Shown here: positions 37,301-47,799 of the stretch, one piece after another
Layout: each line of letters begins with the position of its first letter
Numbering within the stretch: the first letter of the stretch is position 1
Source of the DNA: Isoetes taiwanensis
Taxonomy: Eukaryota; Streptophyta; Lycopodiopsida; Isoetales; Isoetaceae
Direction of reading: 5' to 3'
Assembly: GCA_021234155.1 (NCBI GenBank)
Contig: JAJEKV010000022.1
Location: 3,405,996 to 3,469,995, forward strand
Length of the DNA stretch: 64,000 bases
Program-made: the position numbers and the translations under genes
The notes under the pieces: generated by a model
Databases searched by the model: none
Told to the model about the DNA's origin: nothing
The model's input: the letters and a program-made list of their open reading frames with translations, nothing else

Positions 37301-38658
37301 ACACTGAGGTCCAACCCATTTTAACAGTTCTATCGGTATGCCATCTAAGTCTGCAGCCTCGCCATTTGTGGGAGGTTACAAGCCTTTAGTGTAATCTACC
37401 TCTGTTATAACTAGTGTTGGGCCCGACTATGTTGGCATCTTACTCTGCACTTTGCTAGGATCGTAGAGCTGTGCCAAGTATTGCTCCCACTGGGTGTAAA
37501 TTCTATACTAGTGATAAAAAAAACGAGATAGCACCCAACAACTAAAGCACTTGCATGCCCTAGCCAGAAGTCACGCCTTAAATGCTTCTTGTAGATTAAT
37601 AATAGTCACCTCTAATACTCTTCAATCTTTGCATTTTGATGTCACTTAATGACAAAAGAATTTTTTTTTGAGCTTTTCCGGTGTTGTATTCAAGAATATA
37701 GTATGATAAAGTTCGGGAGAATAATAATAAAAAAGAAAGATTGTTTATCTCTTCGAAAAGGAGAAATGGAATTGCAAGAATAGTATTATTATTGCTCTTG
37801 AAACTCGGATTAAAAAAAATTGATCAATAATATAGTTAACCAATACATGAATGCACACAAAACTATTCATAGTAATATAATACAAGAATGATCAATTAAC
37901 AATCAAAAGATAAGATAAGATAAGATAAGATACAAAATCTACAATATACAAGAGAGAAAAAACAACACAGGATAAACATAATTTCAAACCCACAATTACA
38001 GAAAATCAATCAAGTTTGAAAGGTCATTTCTCCCTCATCTAGACTTGGATTTAATCGATTTAAAGTGTAAAACGAAAGATAAATGTCTACTTTCTGATGT
38101 ATATAAAATCACTAAAATTTGGATAGTAAAACTCAAGATATTGAACTCTGAGTTTTTGTAAATTTTTGTGATATCAATTTTCAACCGACTGTAACAGAAA
38201 ATCAGCCAATTTTAAGAAGCCATTTCCCAGTCCTTGAATCTCGGATTTGAGTGATTTAACTTGCAAAAGAAAGCTCTTAGTATCTACTTTAGATGCATGT
38301 AGGATTACTAAAGACCCATTAATAAAAATCAAGGTATTAAACTCTGAGTTTTTCGTGACATCAATTTCCACCCACTGTAATAGAAGGTCATTCAACTTTG
38401 AGAGGTCGTTTCTCATTCCTTAGAGATCGGTTTTGAGCAATTTAAATTTCACAAGAGAGAACTCATTGTACTTTTAGATCAAATTAAAATTCACTAAAAA
38501 CAGATTAGTAAAGCTCGAGTGCTGGTTAGTTTTCCCTCTTTGAAAAAATATAAAAATAAAGGATACAACATTATAGATGCATTATACATGGAAATAACAT
38601 TGAAAGAATAGAATATATATACTTTTACAACAAAACAAAGAGCAATCACTATTTTTCG
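34341..38658. repeat. Segmental duplication A, copy 2 (Helitron-free)
   Basis: A near-identical copy of 20616-24167 plus 31510-32308, with small indels (for example about 25 bp missing near 34630 and fewer GATAA units at 37910). It includes the empty Helitron site at 37869/37870. Its right edge (ATTTTTCG at 38658) abuts the broken methylase-like gene directly, so the duplication or its insertion truncated that gene. Confidence 0.93.
35610..37500 (-). pseudogene. Decayed LINE reverse transcriptase, second copy
   Basis: The duplicate of 21900-23800, with the same stops, frameshifts and zinc-knuckle relic. It was duplicated with segment A and is not an independent insertion. Confidence 0.7.
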
Positions 38659-39472
38659 GGATTTGGTGGTCTGGAACTGGCACCTGGACCCGTGGCACTA
38701 TTTGTCATCAATATGATCGAAGACCCCACCCTTTTTTATGACAAAGCTGACATAGAGCAGTGGTACAAGACGTGTCTGGACATGACCGGCCTGGATACTT
38801 TCAGTTTCCTTGTCTTTTGCATGCCGGGCAATCAGACAACTGTTGTCTCCCAATGGGCAGCTGATATTAACTTCACCAACAAGATCATGTACTCCATATA
38901 CGAACTTGATCATGAGTGTAGACTTGGCTTGCCGAAGGCACCAAGCTTTGCCAACATAGTTTTGGTTTTGATTTCAAGATCGGCTGTAGACCTGGATAAG
39001 TGGTGGTCTAGCGAGCATCATTATCTCGGACGGGTTCATGATCTCTCAAGAGCGGATGGAACCACGGAAGGGGGGCAGATTTATGGAGGATGTTCCATCG
39101 ATGGACAAAGTCAGCAAAGATGGTGCGGCGGGTCCTATACATAGAATTCCTATCCCGCCAAGAGTTATCAAGTACTTCATAACCAGCTTGGTCGAGGAAG
39201 ATCAAATTGTATCGCAGTGGTACATGAATGGCCTGTTCTCTCGGGGGGCTATCTTTGTTTGGAATGAAACCTATATCCGTGGTTGGAAATAAGGACATGG
39301 TTGAAACCATTCGGTCATACACGGATGCGCTTCATGAGCATTTCAAGGGAAGGAAGACAAATAGAAGCAGTAAAGACGACGAGGACGAGAGAGACAAAGG
39401 CCGACGAGGCGAGAATGTCGAAGGTTTAGACCAGGATGCTGCCGAACACATTCTTGAGAATCTGAGATTGAG

Positions 39473-39610
39473 GTGAGTTTACTTTGCTCTATCGGTGTTT
39501 CTCGACTCGCGAGTCGAGAAAACTCGTTTCCTTTCAATACCTTTTCTTTTCATTCTCGACTCGCGAGTCGAGAAAACTCGTTTCCTTTTTGACAGATGTC
39601 ATCATTTCAG
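39473..39610 (+). other. Intron with two palindromes
   Basis: 138 bp with a GTGAGT donor and a TTTCAG acceptor; removing it joins two frames. It contains two copies of the CTCGACTCGCGAGTCGAG palindrome, each followed by AAAACTCGTTTCCTTT. Confidence 0.75.
39498..39574. repeat. Palindromes P1 and P2 (intron)
   Basis: P1 (39498-39521) is a perfect 24-bp palindrome with core CTCGACTCGCGAGTCGAG. P2 (39553-39574) is a perfect 22-bp palindrome with the same core. Both share about 15 bp of identical right flank, so they form a 54-bp tandem pair. Confidence 0.97.
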
Positions 39611-39821
39611 GGAGTTCCATGTCAACGACTCCGGATCATTGTCAATGGATACCGGCGGTTCACGTCGCGAGGAGGAGAATGCACTCCCCAAAGACAATCC
39701 AGAGCAAGACCGCGCTCCGCGGCCCGAGAAAAGGACTGAAAAGATAATGATCCCGCATTTGGATCCCGATGAACCGAAAATATGGTCGAGCCAAACTCCA
39801 AGCTGGGATCCAAATTTGGTC

Positions 39822-40456
39822 CCGCCAAGCTTGTAATATTTGGCGTCAATGGAGTATTAGCTACAGTATACCACGATAAAGACGCCCCCGAGATTAACAC
39901 CTCGCAGATCCCGGACCAAAGCGGGCATAAGATAGTGTATCGGGCCTAGAGCTAAGGAAATTGTTGAATGGTGCCCGGAACGGGGATTGAAGTGGGCATA
40001 TGGTCTTGTATGGCAAAGAAAAATATTGTCAATGTTCTTGGTGTTCTCGGCATTTCAGTTTTGAAGTTCAAGTTCGTTTGGGGAAACGAAGGGTCGTCGA
40101 GCATGTGTGGGACCTCGATCCGATACCATCACAAAGGGAAGCCTATAATGGTGAAAAGGTTGGGCCGGGGTTTATGAGCAATTCCAGGACTATGGCAAAC
40201 ACAACACGCTAATCATAGACGACTCCGCCTACAAGTGCTATCATAACGCGCAAAATACAATCATTGCTAAGCCATATCGACCTGAAGAATATGAGACGTG
40301 TCCTTCGGACTGTGTCCTGTCTTGGCGGAATCCCTCTTTGCCATTCTTGTCGCCGATGTGATTAAGAACTATCCGAACCTCACGGAACCCGATCCAGAGA
40401 GCAAGGCGATCATGAAAGCTATGGACGACAAATATTTTGGTGAACAAGAAGAGTGA
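39822..40456 (+). pseudogene. FCP1/NIF-type (HAD) phosphatase-like domain, broken
   Basis: Continues the preceding reading after a +1 shift. KLVIFGVNGVLATVY is HAD motif I, with the first catalytic Asp replaced by Gly (plant relatives read DLNG). Next come KEIVEWC, GIEVGIWSCMAKKNIVNVLG (motif II region) and KFKFVWGNEGS. YGKHNTLIIDDSAYKC (about 40192-40239) is motif III with both Asp residues, followed by TIIAKPYRPEEYE and VADVIKNYPNLTEPDPESKA, ending in GEQEE and a stop. At least four frameshifts and an in-frame stop near 39948 break it. The order is that of FCP1-homology phosphatases, which act on phosphoproteins such as the RNA polymerase II tail; this copy cannot be active. Confidence 0.75.
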
Positions 40457-40551
40457 CCTCTGCTTTCAGATAGTCAAATTGTGTGAATAAACAAACGTGA
40501 ACACATGTATTGAACATTTTGTAATGAATATACTTGTATATTGAGTTTTCG

Positions 40552-40587
40552 ATGCCTTTCTCGACTCACGAGTCGAGAAAAAGGCAT
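40552..40587. repeat. Palindrome P3
   Basis: An imperfect 36-bp palindrome, ATGCCTTT...AAAAAGGCAT, around core CTCGACTCACGAGTCGAG. The centre carries CG to CA, and there is a 2-bp insertion in the right arm. It begins a 131-bp tandem unit just 3' of the FCP1-like stop. Confidence 0.95.
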
Positions 40588-40682
40588 GCTTGTCCTGTTG
40601 ATAAGACCATTTGTATGTTTGATTGTGTGACTGGATGCAGCCACAATCTATTATGATAATGCTTGTACATTGCATTTCCTGG

Positions 40683-40712
40683 GCCTTTCTCGACTCGCGA
40701 GTCGAGAAAGGC
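40683..40712. repeat. Palindrome P4, perfect 30 bp
   Basis: A perfect inverted repeat from GCCTTTCTCG to CGAGAAAGGC around the CGACTCGCGAGTCG core, the longest perfect member in the window. It lies 131 bp after P3 in an equivalent flanking context (ACCATTTGTATG...GGATGCA). Confidence 0.97.
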
Positions 40713-40771
40713 ACTGGTTGTCTCGTTGACGAAACCATTTGTATGCTTCCGTGTGTGATTGGATGCAACCA

Positions 40772-43700
40772 TCTTATATTATAATGTTATTGTGTAAGTG
40801 TTGGACCCAGCCCTAATTTGGGCGGCCCAGATTTGATGCAATCAATGGAACAGATGATGCCACGTAAGATTCTGAAGATAACTTGTGGTTTTTTTGCTAT
40901 TCTCTCTTATCTTTTCCAGGGGGGGGGTCGCCATCGCTGCATATGCCCCTTTGGCTATTTCTCGGAACAACGGTCTGGGTCTGGAGCAGCAGGTTGGTCA
41001 TAGGGCATTGTCTGAATTAACCCTTTCGGATCATAGTGGAAAAGGAAGGCATAAGGTGCATAGCCATTTCAATCGAAGGTTTTGGAGCTTGCTGGAAATG
41101 ATTTTTGAGACAAGAAGAAGAATCATATCATCCCCAGGCCATGTCATTGTTCCAGAAGCGAGATGCTATTCCTTCTGCAAAAGCTGGTCGTTGCCCTGAT
41201 GTCTATGTGCTATGGTTTTTCTTCCAGGTTCTGGGCAATACAACCCTCAAATGGCAAAGGACTCTCCCCAGCTGCAGGGCTTCAACAGACAGAGTTGCAA
41301 GAAACTGCATGCACGGGGACTACTTTTGGGATCAAAATACCAGCAGATACAAAGCCCCGACCCTGCCACATGTTCAATAGACTCAAGTATTGATGGATCT
41401 GCATACGGTTTTGCTGAAAAAACCCCTTGATGGTGAACTCATTGTTTATGGTTCAAATGCATATGATGTTGATAACGAAGGTATGCAGGTACGTTGCAGA
41501 GCATAGAAGTGGTTAAAAGCATAGAAATACAGATGTGGCGTTCTTTACAGCAGGAGTATGATGTGGGCTGAGGGGATCAAGGCAGTGTTAGAGGAAGGGT
41601 GAACTGCAGGCCCTACTTCTAATGGTAATGTAGCTATAGCAACTAAGCCACAGTTAAATACAAATAAAGATGGTGATAGCGATGGGGAAGACCCTGAGCA
41701 GGGTAATCTCAGGTCTGGCCTCATGCAGCTATAATCCGAGAGAATCCTATGATTAGGTGGTCAGAGGTTGCTGGACTGGAGAATGCAAAGGAAGCTTTAC
41801 AAGAGCCAGTCATTCCAAGCATTTGTTGAAGTCCCGGATTACTTAGAAATTGCAAAACAGAGGTTCTGATGGAAAATACGGAAGCGCTGGAATTGCCAAG
41901 TGAGCAATCAAACTGTCTAATTGAAAAACAAACTCAGATTTTAATATCTTCTTTGGAAGAAATGGACACAACTATGAAGCGCTTGATTGAGAAATTGTAA
42001 GTTGACTTTCCTTATTTCTTCAAACATTGTGTCAGGATCTCATGCTTTATCCGTGTTACTTTCGTCAGGTGCCACTCTTTATAGTTTACAGTGGCGGCAA
42101 TGGCAGGGGCATGTACAAGGTACCTTCATGTCTCTTTTTGCACTTCGTAGTTGGATTGCACTTGCTAGCTAGCATGTGAATACATATATCCATCCCATGC
42201 TTCATTTTTGTGTATTCAAACACTATCCTTGGGCAGCCCATTTCAAGATATTGACAAGCAATATTTAAACATGCCATCTGGACATGGATGTTGGAAATAT
42301 ATCTGAAGTTGCAAGGTTTAGCAGGATTGCAAGTAAAGCATATTGCTTAAAATTATGATCTTACTATTTCAGGACCGCATAAGCAGAAGCCTGATACCAC
42401 ATATCCCTGTCATATTCCTTTAACCAATACTATCTAACACGTTCAGATTTTGGCAAAACTGACATACCAAGTACTACATCTTCTCTAGCCAAATGCTGAA
42501 TGTTAATTCTTACTTTGGCACTAAATGTCCAGCAGGGAGTTTCTGCATCAGACTGGGCTAGGCGTGATGCAGCTGCTCGAACAATGCAGGGTTGGCATGC
42601 CCAACATGGGGAAGTTGGAGATCCTATAATCAAGGTAATTGCAGGATTTATAATGAATGATTTGAAAGGAACAAGCTCAGGAATTTTTCTTTTTTTGGTA
42701 GGCTAAGAGCTCATCAAAAAAGCAAAAGCGGATGAGAAAGGCTGGTTAGATCTGCCATCTATGTAATATTGAATGTCTTTATAGAGGATGTTAGATATAA
42801 ATAATAGGCACTCTTATGCTACACTTAATAGAAAATATTTTGATATTTAGCAATCCTAAGGAAAAGGGAGGCGACAAATAAGGTGGGAAGGCCTTATTAC
42901 AAAGATGATGGTTTAGGGTGAACAACAAAGTTACAGACAATGAATGATCGGATGCTGCATTAGAAGTAGATGGCCTGCGATAATGACCTGGCATTTGTAG
43001 AAATTATGATTGGCCTATTTCCAAGTACCATATTCCTGGCTTACCTCATTACATAATTATGATCTGCTCATGGCATTGGCAATTGGAGGTTATGTAGCTA
43101 GGTAACATCAAGTGAGAAATGACCTTGAAAAGGAATAGTACTTGCCATTGCTTATGTGTATATTTTTCTGAAATCATGATTTTTCTTGAAGGTTGTTGCA
43201 ACTTCTGTTTATGTCCTTTGCTGCGTCGCATTTTGGTTAAGTAAGGCAAAGAAAAGCCTTTTACGAAGTTGAGATCTATAAAATGACTGCAGGTGATAGC
43301 TGTAACAGTGTTAAGTTGTAAAGTAGGCAGACCCTTCTAAGTTTTGGAATAGATAATGCGTATATTTAGCATTACATTGCTTGGAACATGAGACATACTA
43401 TAGAAATTGCAATTTTATATTCTTTATGTCACATAATGTAGCTGTAACAATATGAACTATGAACCAAGATGAGAAGAAAAGAGTTATAACAAACACTTAT
43501 GCATAGATGTTGCAAATTCAATCAAAGGTCATATCAACCACTAAATTCCACCTTCACACTATAGGTTTCCATGGTATTGTTGGGAGGAATGACCCCCCCA
43601 AGCCCAAACTTTTGAAAATTGGAGAAGGAAATTTCATTACAAAAGTTAGTGCGTTTCGTAGGGCCAATGTTGCACAATTGTATATGAATGACATTGACCT

Positions 43701-44339
43701 ATGATTGAAAATCAACATTAAGAGGTGGCAAATGTGGACGAAATCTTTTTTTATGCCATGGCAATCCCAGAACTTGGCTTTCAATACCATCTCATTTAGT
43801 CTAACAATTAAAACGACTAAGATGCATAGTGGAAAATTGCAAATTGCAATAAGAAAGCAAAACGAGATATAAAAGCAGTATCGGGTCAAAGCATGGAGGT
43901 GGGGGACACTTTTTGTGTCAGCGACACATGGTGCTTAGGGGGTGCTTTCCGGAGCTATTTTCTTTGTATTTTTAAAAAATATTTTTCTTTTGTTTTTTTA
44001 ATATTTTTCCCTAAAACGCATTCATATTACGCCTTGGAATACAAAATTTCAGCTTCATCGGAGTTATAGAAAAAAAGATAAAAATAAATAAAATTTCCCG
44101 CATTAGGTGCTTAGGGGGTGCTTGGCTGGCGCAAAAATGCCCCCCAGCTCCATGCTTTGACCCTATCGTAGACCACTCAATTATCATAGACAACTCAAAT
44201 GTATACAATTCAAAAACACATTCAATAGCCTAAATGGACAAAATCCTAATATATTCTACTCATATAGCATCAACACATCACACGCCACATGTTTAGCAGC
44301 CTCCACATGATGCCCAGCAACGCTGGGCACCGTGACTAG
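40772..44339 (+). mobile_element. Helitron, 3568 bp, with captured 3' exons
   Basis: The 3' end is certain: hairpin GCCCAGCAACGCTGGGC (44312-44328), 7 nt, CTAG (44336-44339), then T. The 5' end is placed at TCTTATATTATAATG after A (40771), because joining 40771 to 44340 restores the third unit of the palindrome tandem repeat. No RepHel gene is present. The cargo has open pieces at 40885-41430 and 41830-41999 and two well-formed exons (42536-42634 and 42702-42749). The rest (42750-44310) is AT-rich and I recognise no gene in it. Confidence 0.85.
42536..42749 (+). pseudogene. Captured last two exons of an unidentified gene
   Basis: Exon 42536-42634 (33 codons, GVSASDWARRDAAARTMQGW...GDPIIK) has acceptor CCAGCAG|GG and donor CAAG|GTAATT. 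The final exon 42702-42749 encodes AKSSSKKQKRMRKAG and a stop after a TTTTTTGGTAG acceptor. The phases match exactly. An upstream piece (about 41860-41999) with EALELPSEQSN and SSLEEMDTTMKRLIEKL may belong to the same gene. The family is not recognised. Confidence 0.6.
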
Positions 44340-45060
44340 TATTCTAATGAGAATGGTTGTACTTTCACTTTTATGGGCCTTTCTCGACTCGCGAGTCGAG
44401 AAAGACACTACTTCCCACGTCATTGGATGCAGTTGTATGGAATGAATGTTCTCCATTGTAATTTGATTTCAACATTCTTTTCTTCGTTTTGACTAATGGC
44501 ACCGTAATTGTTAATCATACTCTCCTTGCTCCAGGTGGTTCAGGCACACCAGCACAGATCCCGCTCAGGCATCACAGAGACCGCTCCAGGCGACACAGAT
44601 CCCGCTCAAGGCGGAAGAAATACCGTTACGCACGAGATCCCGTCCACGCTACACTCTTGCGGCCTTTGGGATAAGGTTGCTCGCGAATTGAGAGGTTGCT
44701 CGCTACACCACGAGGATAAAAGAACGGCGAAGAACAAAGAGAAAGTCCGGGAAGCTCAAAGCATCTTGCAAGCATTGCATAACATCCACGGAGAGGTTGG
44801 GGAAGGAGCATATTCGATGAAAGGTTTGCGGAGGCCGAGTGGAGAAGTCGAGTGGGACAGGTCGGCCGGTAGCTCAGAGGCACCTCCCGTGAGGCATTCC
44901 ACACTCTTGAGGTTGCCCCAAGGCTTACAATCGGGGCGTGAAGAAGCGCCGCTAGTTAATCCCCTAAGGTGGACCACCTACCAAGATGATGTAATCAGTA
45001 GTGACGGCAAGACCACCATGGTCTCTCGTCCGATGTAAAATACATTGTACACATTTCAAT
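44340..45060 (+). pseudogene. Terminal exon-like sequence, unknown gene
   Basis: After the third palindrome unit, a pyrimidine-rich acceptor CTCCTTGCTCCAG|GTGG (44534) opens a frame of about 168 codons to a stop at 45036-45038. The protein is charged and polar (WDKVARELRGCSLHHEDKR, SILQALHNIHGEVG, SSEAPPVRHSTLLRLP) with no recognised domain. AATAAA at about 45066 could be its polyadenylation signal. It may be the 3' exon of the broken gene at 38659-40456, with the palindrome array as an intron, or a separate gene remnant. Confidence 0.45.
44379..44404. repeat. Palindrome P5
   Basis: A perfect 26-bp palindrome around CTCGACTCGCGAGTCGAG, in the third tandem unit (flanks TATGGGCC and TTGGATGCAG). 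It lies 127 bp after P4 once the Helitron is removed. Confidence 0.97.
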
Positions 45061-45491
<431 letters not shown>

Positions 45492-45494
45492 GTC

Positions 45495-46160
45495 TAGATG
45501 GCATGTTTGAGTCATCTTGGCATGTTTGACCCACCTTGGTATGTTGAAGCCCATGTGGCATGTTTGAACCACCTTGGAATGTTAGAGCCTAGGTGGCATG
45601 TTTAGACCTAGGTGTCATGTTGGAGCCCGCATGGCATGTTTGAGCCACCTTCACATGTTTGAGCCTTAGGTGGCATGTTGGAGCCTACATGGCATGTTTG
45701 ACCCTAGGTGGCATGTTGGAGCCTAGGTGACATGTTTGAGCCAACTGGGCATGTTTGACCCACCTTGGCATGTTGGAGCCAATGTGGCATGTTTGACCCA
45801 CCTTGGCATCTTGGAGCCTAGGCGGCATGTTGGAGCCCTCGTGGCATGTTTGAGCTACCTTGGCATGTTTGAGCCTAGGTGGCATGTTGGAGCCTACATG
45901 GCATGTTTGAGCCTAGGTGGCATGTTGGAGCCTAGGTGACGCGTTTGAGCCACCTTGGCATGTTAGAGCCTAGGTGGCATGTTGGAGACTAGGAGGTATG
46001 CTTGAGCCACCTTGGCATGTTTGAGCCTAGGTGGCATGTTGGAACCCGCGTGGCATGTTTGAGCCACCATGGCATGTTTCAGCCTAGGTGGCATGTTGGA
46101 ATCTAGGTGGCATGTTGGAGTCTAGGTGGCATGCTGGAGCCTAGGCAGCATGCTTGAGCC
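45495..46160. repeat. Minisatellite, ~19-bp unit
   Basis: More than 30 tandem variants of GGCATGTTTGAGCCACCTT and GGCATGTTGGAGCCTAGGT, often alternating as a ~38-bp higher unit. It directly follows the AG tract and runs into the 3' end of the minus-strand broken gene. Confidence 0.95.
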
Positions 46161-46994
46161 AGAAATGGGGGGGAGCTATCGTCGGCCTTAAATGGGACCA
46201 CCCCGAATCCAAGCTTCCTCTTCAGAATTGCCATAGCACGTTCAGGGAAAGGAAGGGTTTTGACGTTACGCTTCAGCTTGGTGTTGATGTAGGGTTGACA
46301 TAGACGGTTCAATTCCTTCATGTCTTCCTCATCAAGGGCAGCCTTTTTCTTGTAATAATCAAAGTCATGGTATTCATTAGATGCAACGTTGCAGAACTCC
46401 GTGATGCCTTCTTCTAACGCACGCTGTCTCTTTAGGACTGTGGCATAATCCTTTGCGTCCTGCATTTTAGAACTCCTAGTCTTCCTTAGCAGGATTGTTC
46501 CATCCAAGATTCTGCCTTGTAGGTCAAGCGTTTCTTTGTCCGTGAGGCCCTGTATCCTCTTCATGAACGCTTGTCAAACAACTTGGGGTCCGGCACGGAT
46601 GGAAATTCTCCATTTACGTCCTTGACTTGCCTCTTGTCCATTGAGCCCATATCTCGGTCCATTTCTCCCGGACCGCCTCGGTGCTAAGAATGAGGTCATA
46701 TTGGTCCGAGAGAGACTCCCCCGCCTTTCCTTGGTGTTCTCTTCTTCTTCTCCTCTTCATCCTCTCCCTCATCATCTTCGGCCCTCAGTGAGAACATATC
46801 TGCATAGTTTCTCAAAGGTCTTCCACTTATCCGAGGGAGCCCTGTTTCCTTTAGGGCCGAGGACAACCCAATGCTTTCTCTGTTGCCTGGCGTGTATGAT
46901 CTGGTCGGGATAAGGGCTGCATTGATCAATGTACCAATGTCGAGCATGAAAGTATCTACAAACACCGAAATAAAGCGGTAAATAGTAGCCGGGG

Positions 46995-47018
46995 TTTCTC
47001 GACTCGCGAGTCGAGAAA
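46995..47018. repeat. Palindrome P6
   Basis: A perfect 24-bp palindrome with core CTCGACTCGCGAGTCGAG flanked by TTT/AAA. Confidence 0.97.
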
Positions 47019-47054
47019 GTCCTTTGAATGTCTAATTTTCTTTTACTTCTCGGG

Positions 47055-47192
47055 TTTTCGATTTCGCATGAGTCGAGAAAGCTCTGCATCCTTTGATTTT
47101 ACGTGTTCCCCGGCTTTTCGACTCATGAGTCGAAACCTTAGTGATATCGGAAATGTTAGGATAGTAGGGCTTTTCGACTTCATGAGTCGAAA
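47055..47192. repeat. Palindrome variants P7-P9
   Basis: P7 (47055-47080) is degenerate (TTTTCGATTTCGCATGAGTC). P8 (47116-47135) is a perfect 20-bp palindrome, TTTCGACTCATGAGTCGAAA. P9 (47172-47192) is the same as P8 with one inserted T. The central CGCG has become CATG, which is a double CG-to-TG/CA change that keeps the symmetry. Confidence 0.9.
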
Positions 47193-47799
47193 TGGAAAGA
47201 ATCAAAGAGTTATTTACCTTACGTGGCTGCTTTTCGCCGCTATTGTGTTACAGCGGTGGCTAATCTTTGGCCGGTTCGGTTCTTTGGCGTCTCCATTTGA
47301 AAGAACTCTGCACTCTCGCTTGGCATATCTATCCTTGATCGCTGCGGCACCTCCGTCTCGTCTACGCAATACTTGCAGCGCCCTCGAATGCTGACCGTCC
47401 ACTACCCGAACCGGACATCTTTTCCCTTGAGGCCTTCCTCGGACTTCGGTGAACAACTGACGGTTTCGCTAAAAGGTATGACATCCGCAGGCATTGGATC
47501 GCAATGGGATGTCGCACCATCGTTCGAGAATCTCCAGCATGTGTGTTTGGATTAAATCCCGGTGGTTGAACAAGGCGGCATCTCCGTCAAGTGACCTTCA
47601 GCGCCTCGATGTCCAAGAGCAGCTTGTGTGCTATTCCCAACGGATAATACTGAGCCAGCCGCTCCATTTTCTGTGCCCCTCTCTGTGAAATCCTGATCTG
47701 GTCATCTGGATCCATTAGTTGGGAGTCGACCATATCTTCATCTCCTTCATCATCTGATTCCTCCCTTGTGGTGTCATCTTCTCCATCTTTGGGCTTCTG

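Larger units (their letters stand above)
38659..39836 (+). pseudogene. Broken gene, 5' part: possible DNA N4/N6-methylase-like domain, one intron
   Basis: An open reading runs from the duplication edge with VALFVINMIEDPTLF, then FSFLVFCMPGNQTTVVSQW, PSFANIVLVLISRS and, after a frameshift near 39040, PPRVIKYFITSLVEEDQIV. A second shift near 39230 leads to ISVVGNKDMVETIRSYTDAL and an acidic tail ending in ENLRLR. The spacing resembles bacterial-type N4/N6 DNA methylases (DPP-like, then LVMF-like, then RLI..F....D.VLD), but the key DPPY and F-G-G motifs are not clear, so this is only a likeness. Exon 1 ends at TTGAG|GTGAGT (39472) and exon 2 starts at TTTCAG|GGAG (39611). The join restores R-EFHVNDSGSLSMDTGG in frame. 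The 5' end is missing. Confidence 0.5.
46963..47215 (-). other. Intron with four palindromes
   Basis: On the minus strand the donor is ACGTAAG|GTAAAT (near 47215) and the acceptor TGTTTGTAG|ATAC (near 46963). The intron carries one perfect and three variant palindromes of the CTCGACTCGCGAGTCGAG family. Confidence 0.6.
46161..47799 (-). pseudogene. Broken minus-strand gene of unknown family, 3' part
   Basis: Transcription order starts at the Copia edge (47799) with an acidic stretch (KPKDGEDDTTREESDDEGDE), then RLAQYYPLGIAHKLLLDIEAL, and after a shift DGDAALFNHRDLIQTHMLEI, RCKYCVDETEVPQRSR, an intron (about 47215-46963), RHWYIDQCSPYPDQIIHARQ, LGPKGNRAPSDKWKTFEKL and an acidic EDDEGEDEEEKKK patch. 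It ends in a 130-codon open stretch (46564-46161) with KRIQGLTDKETLDLQGRILD and FPERAMAILKRKLGFGVVPF. Five or more frameshifts or stops show it is dead. I recognise no family. Deleting the Copia element joins it to 53322-54025. Confidence 0.6.

Noticed and set aside
38659-39472. Bacterial restriction-modification gene or contamination
   Set aside because: The reading is joined by a spliceosomal intron to an FCP1-like domain and is embedded in plant repeats.
45685-45939. Open frames with repeated CHxGSNMP or HVGA motifs
   Set aside because: They follow the 19-bp minisatellite; both strands are open for the same reason.
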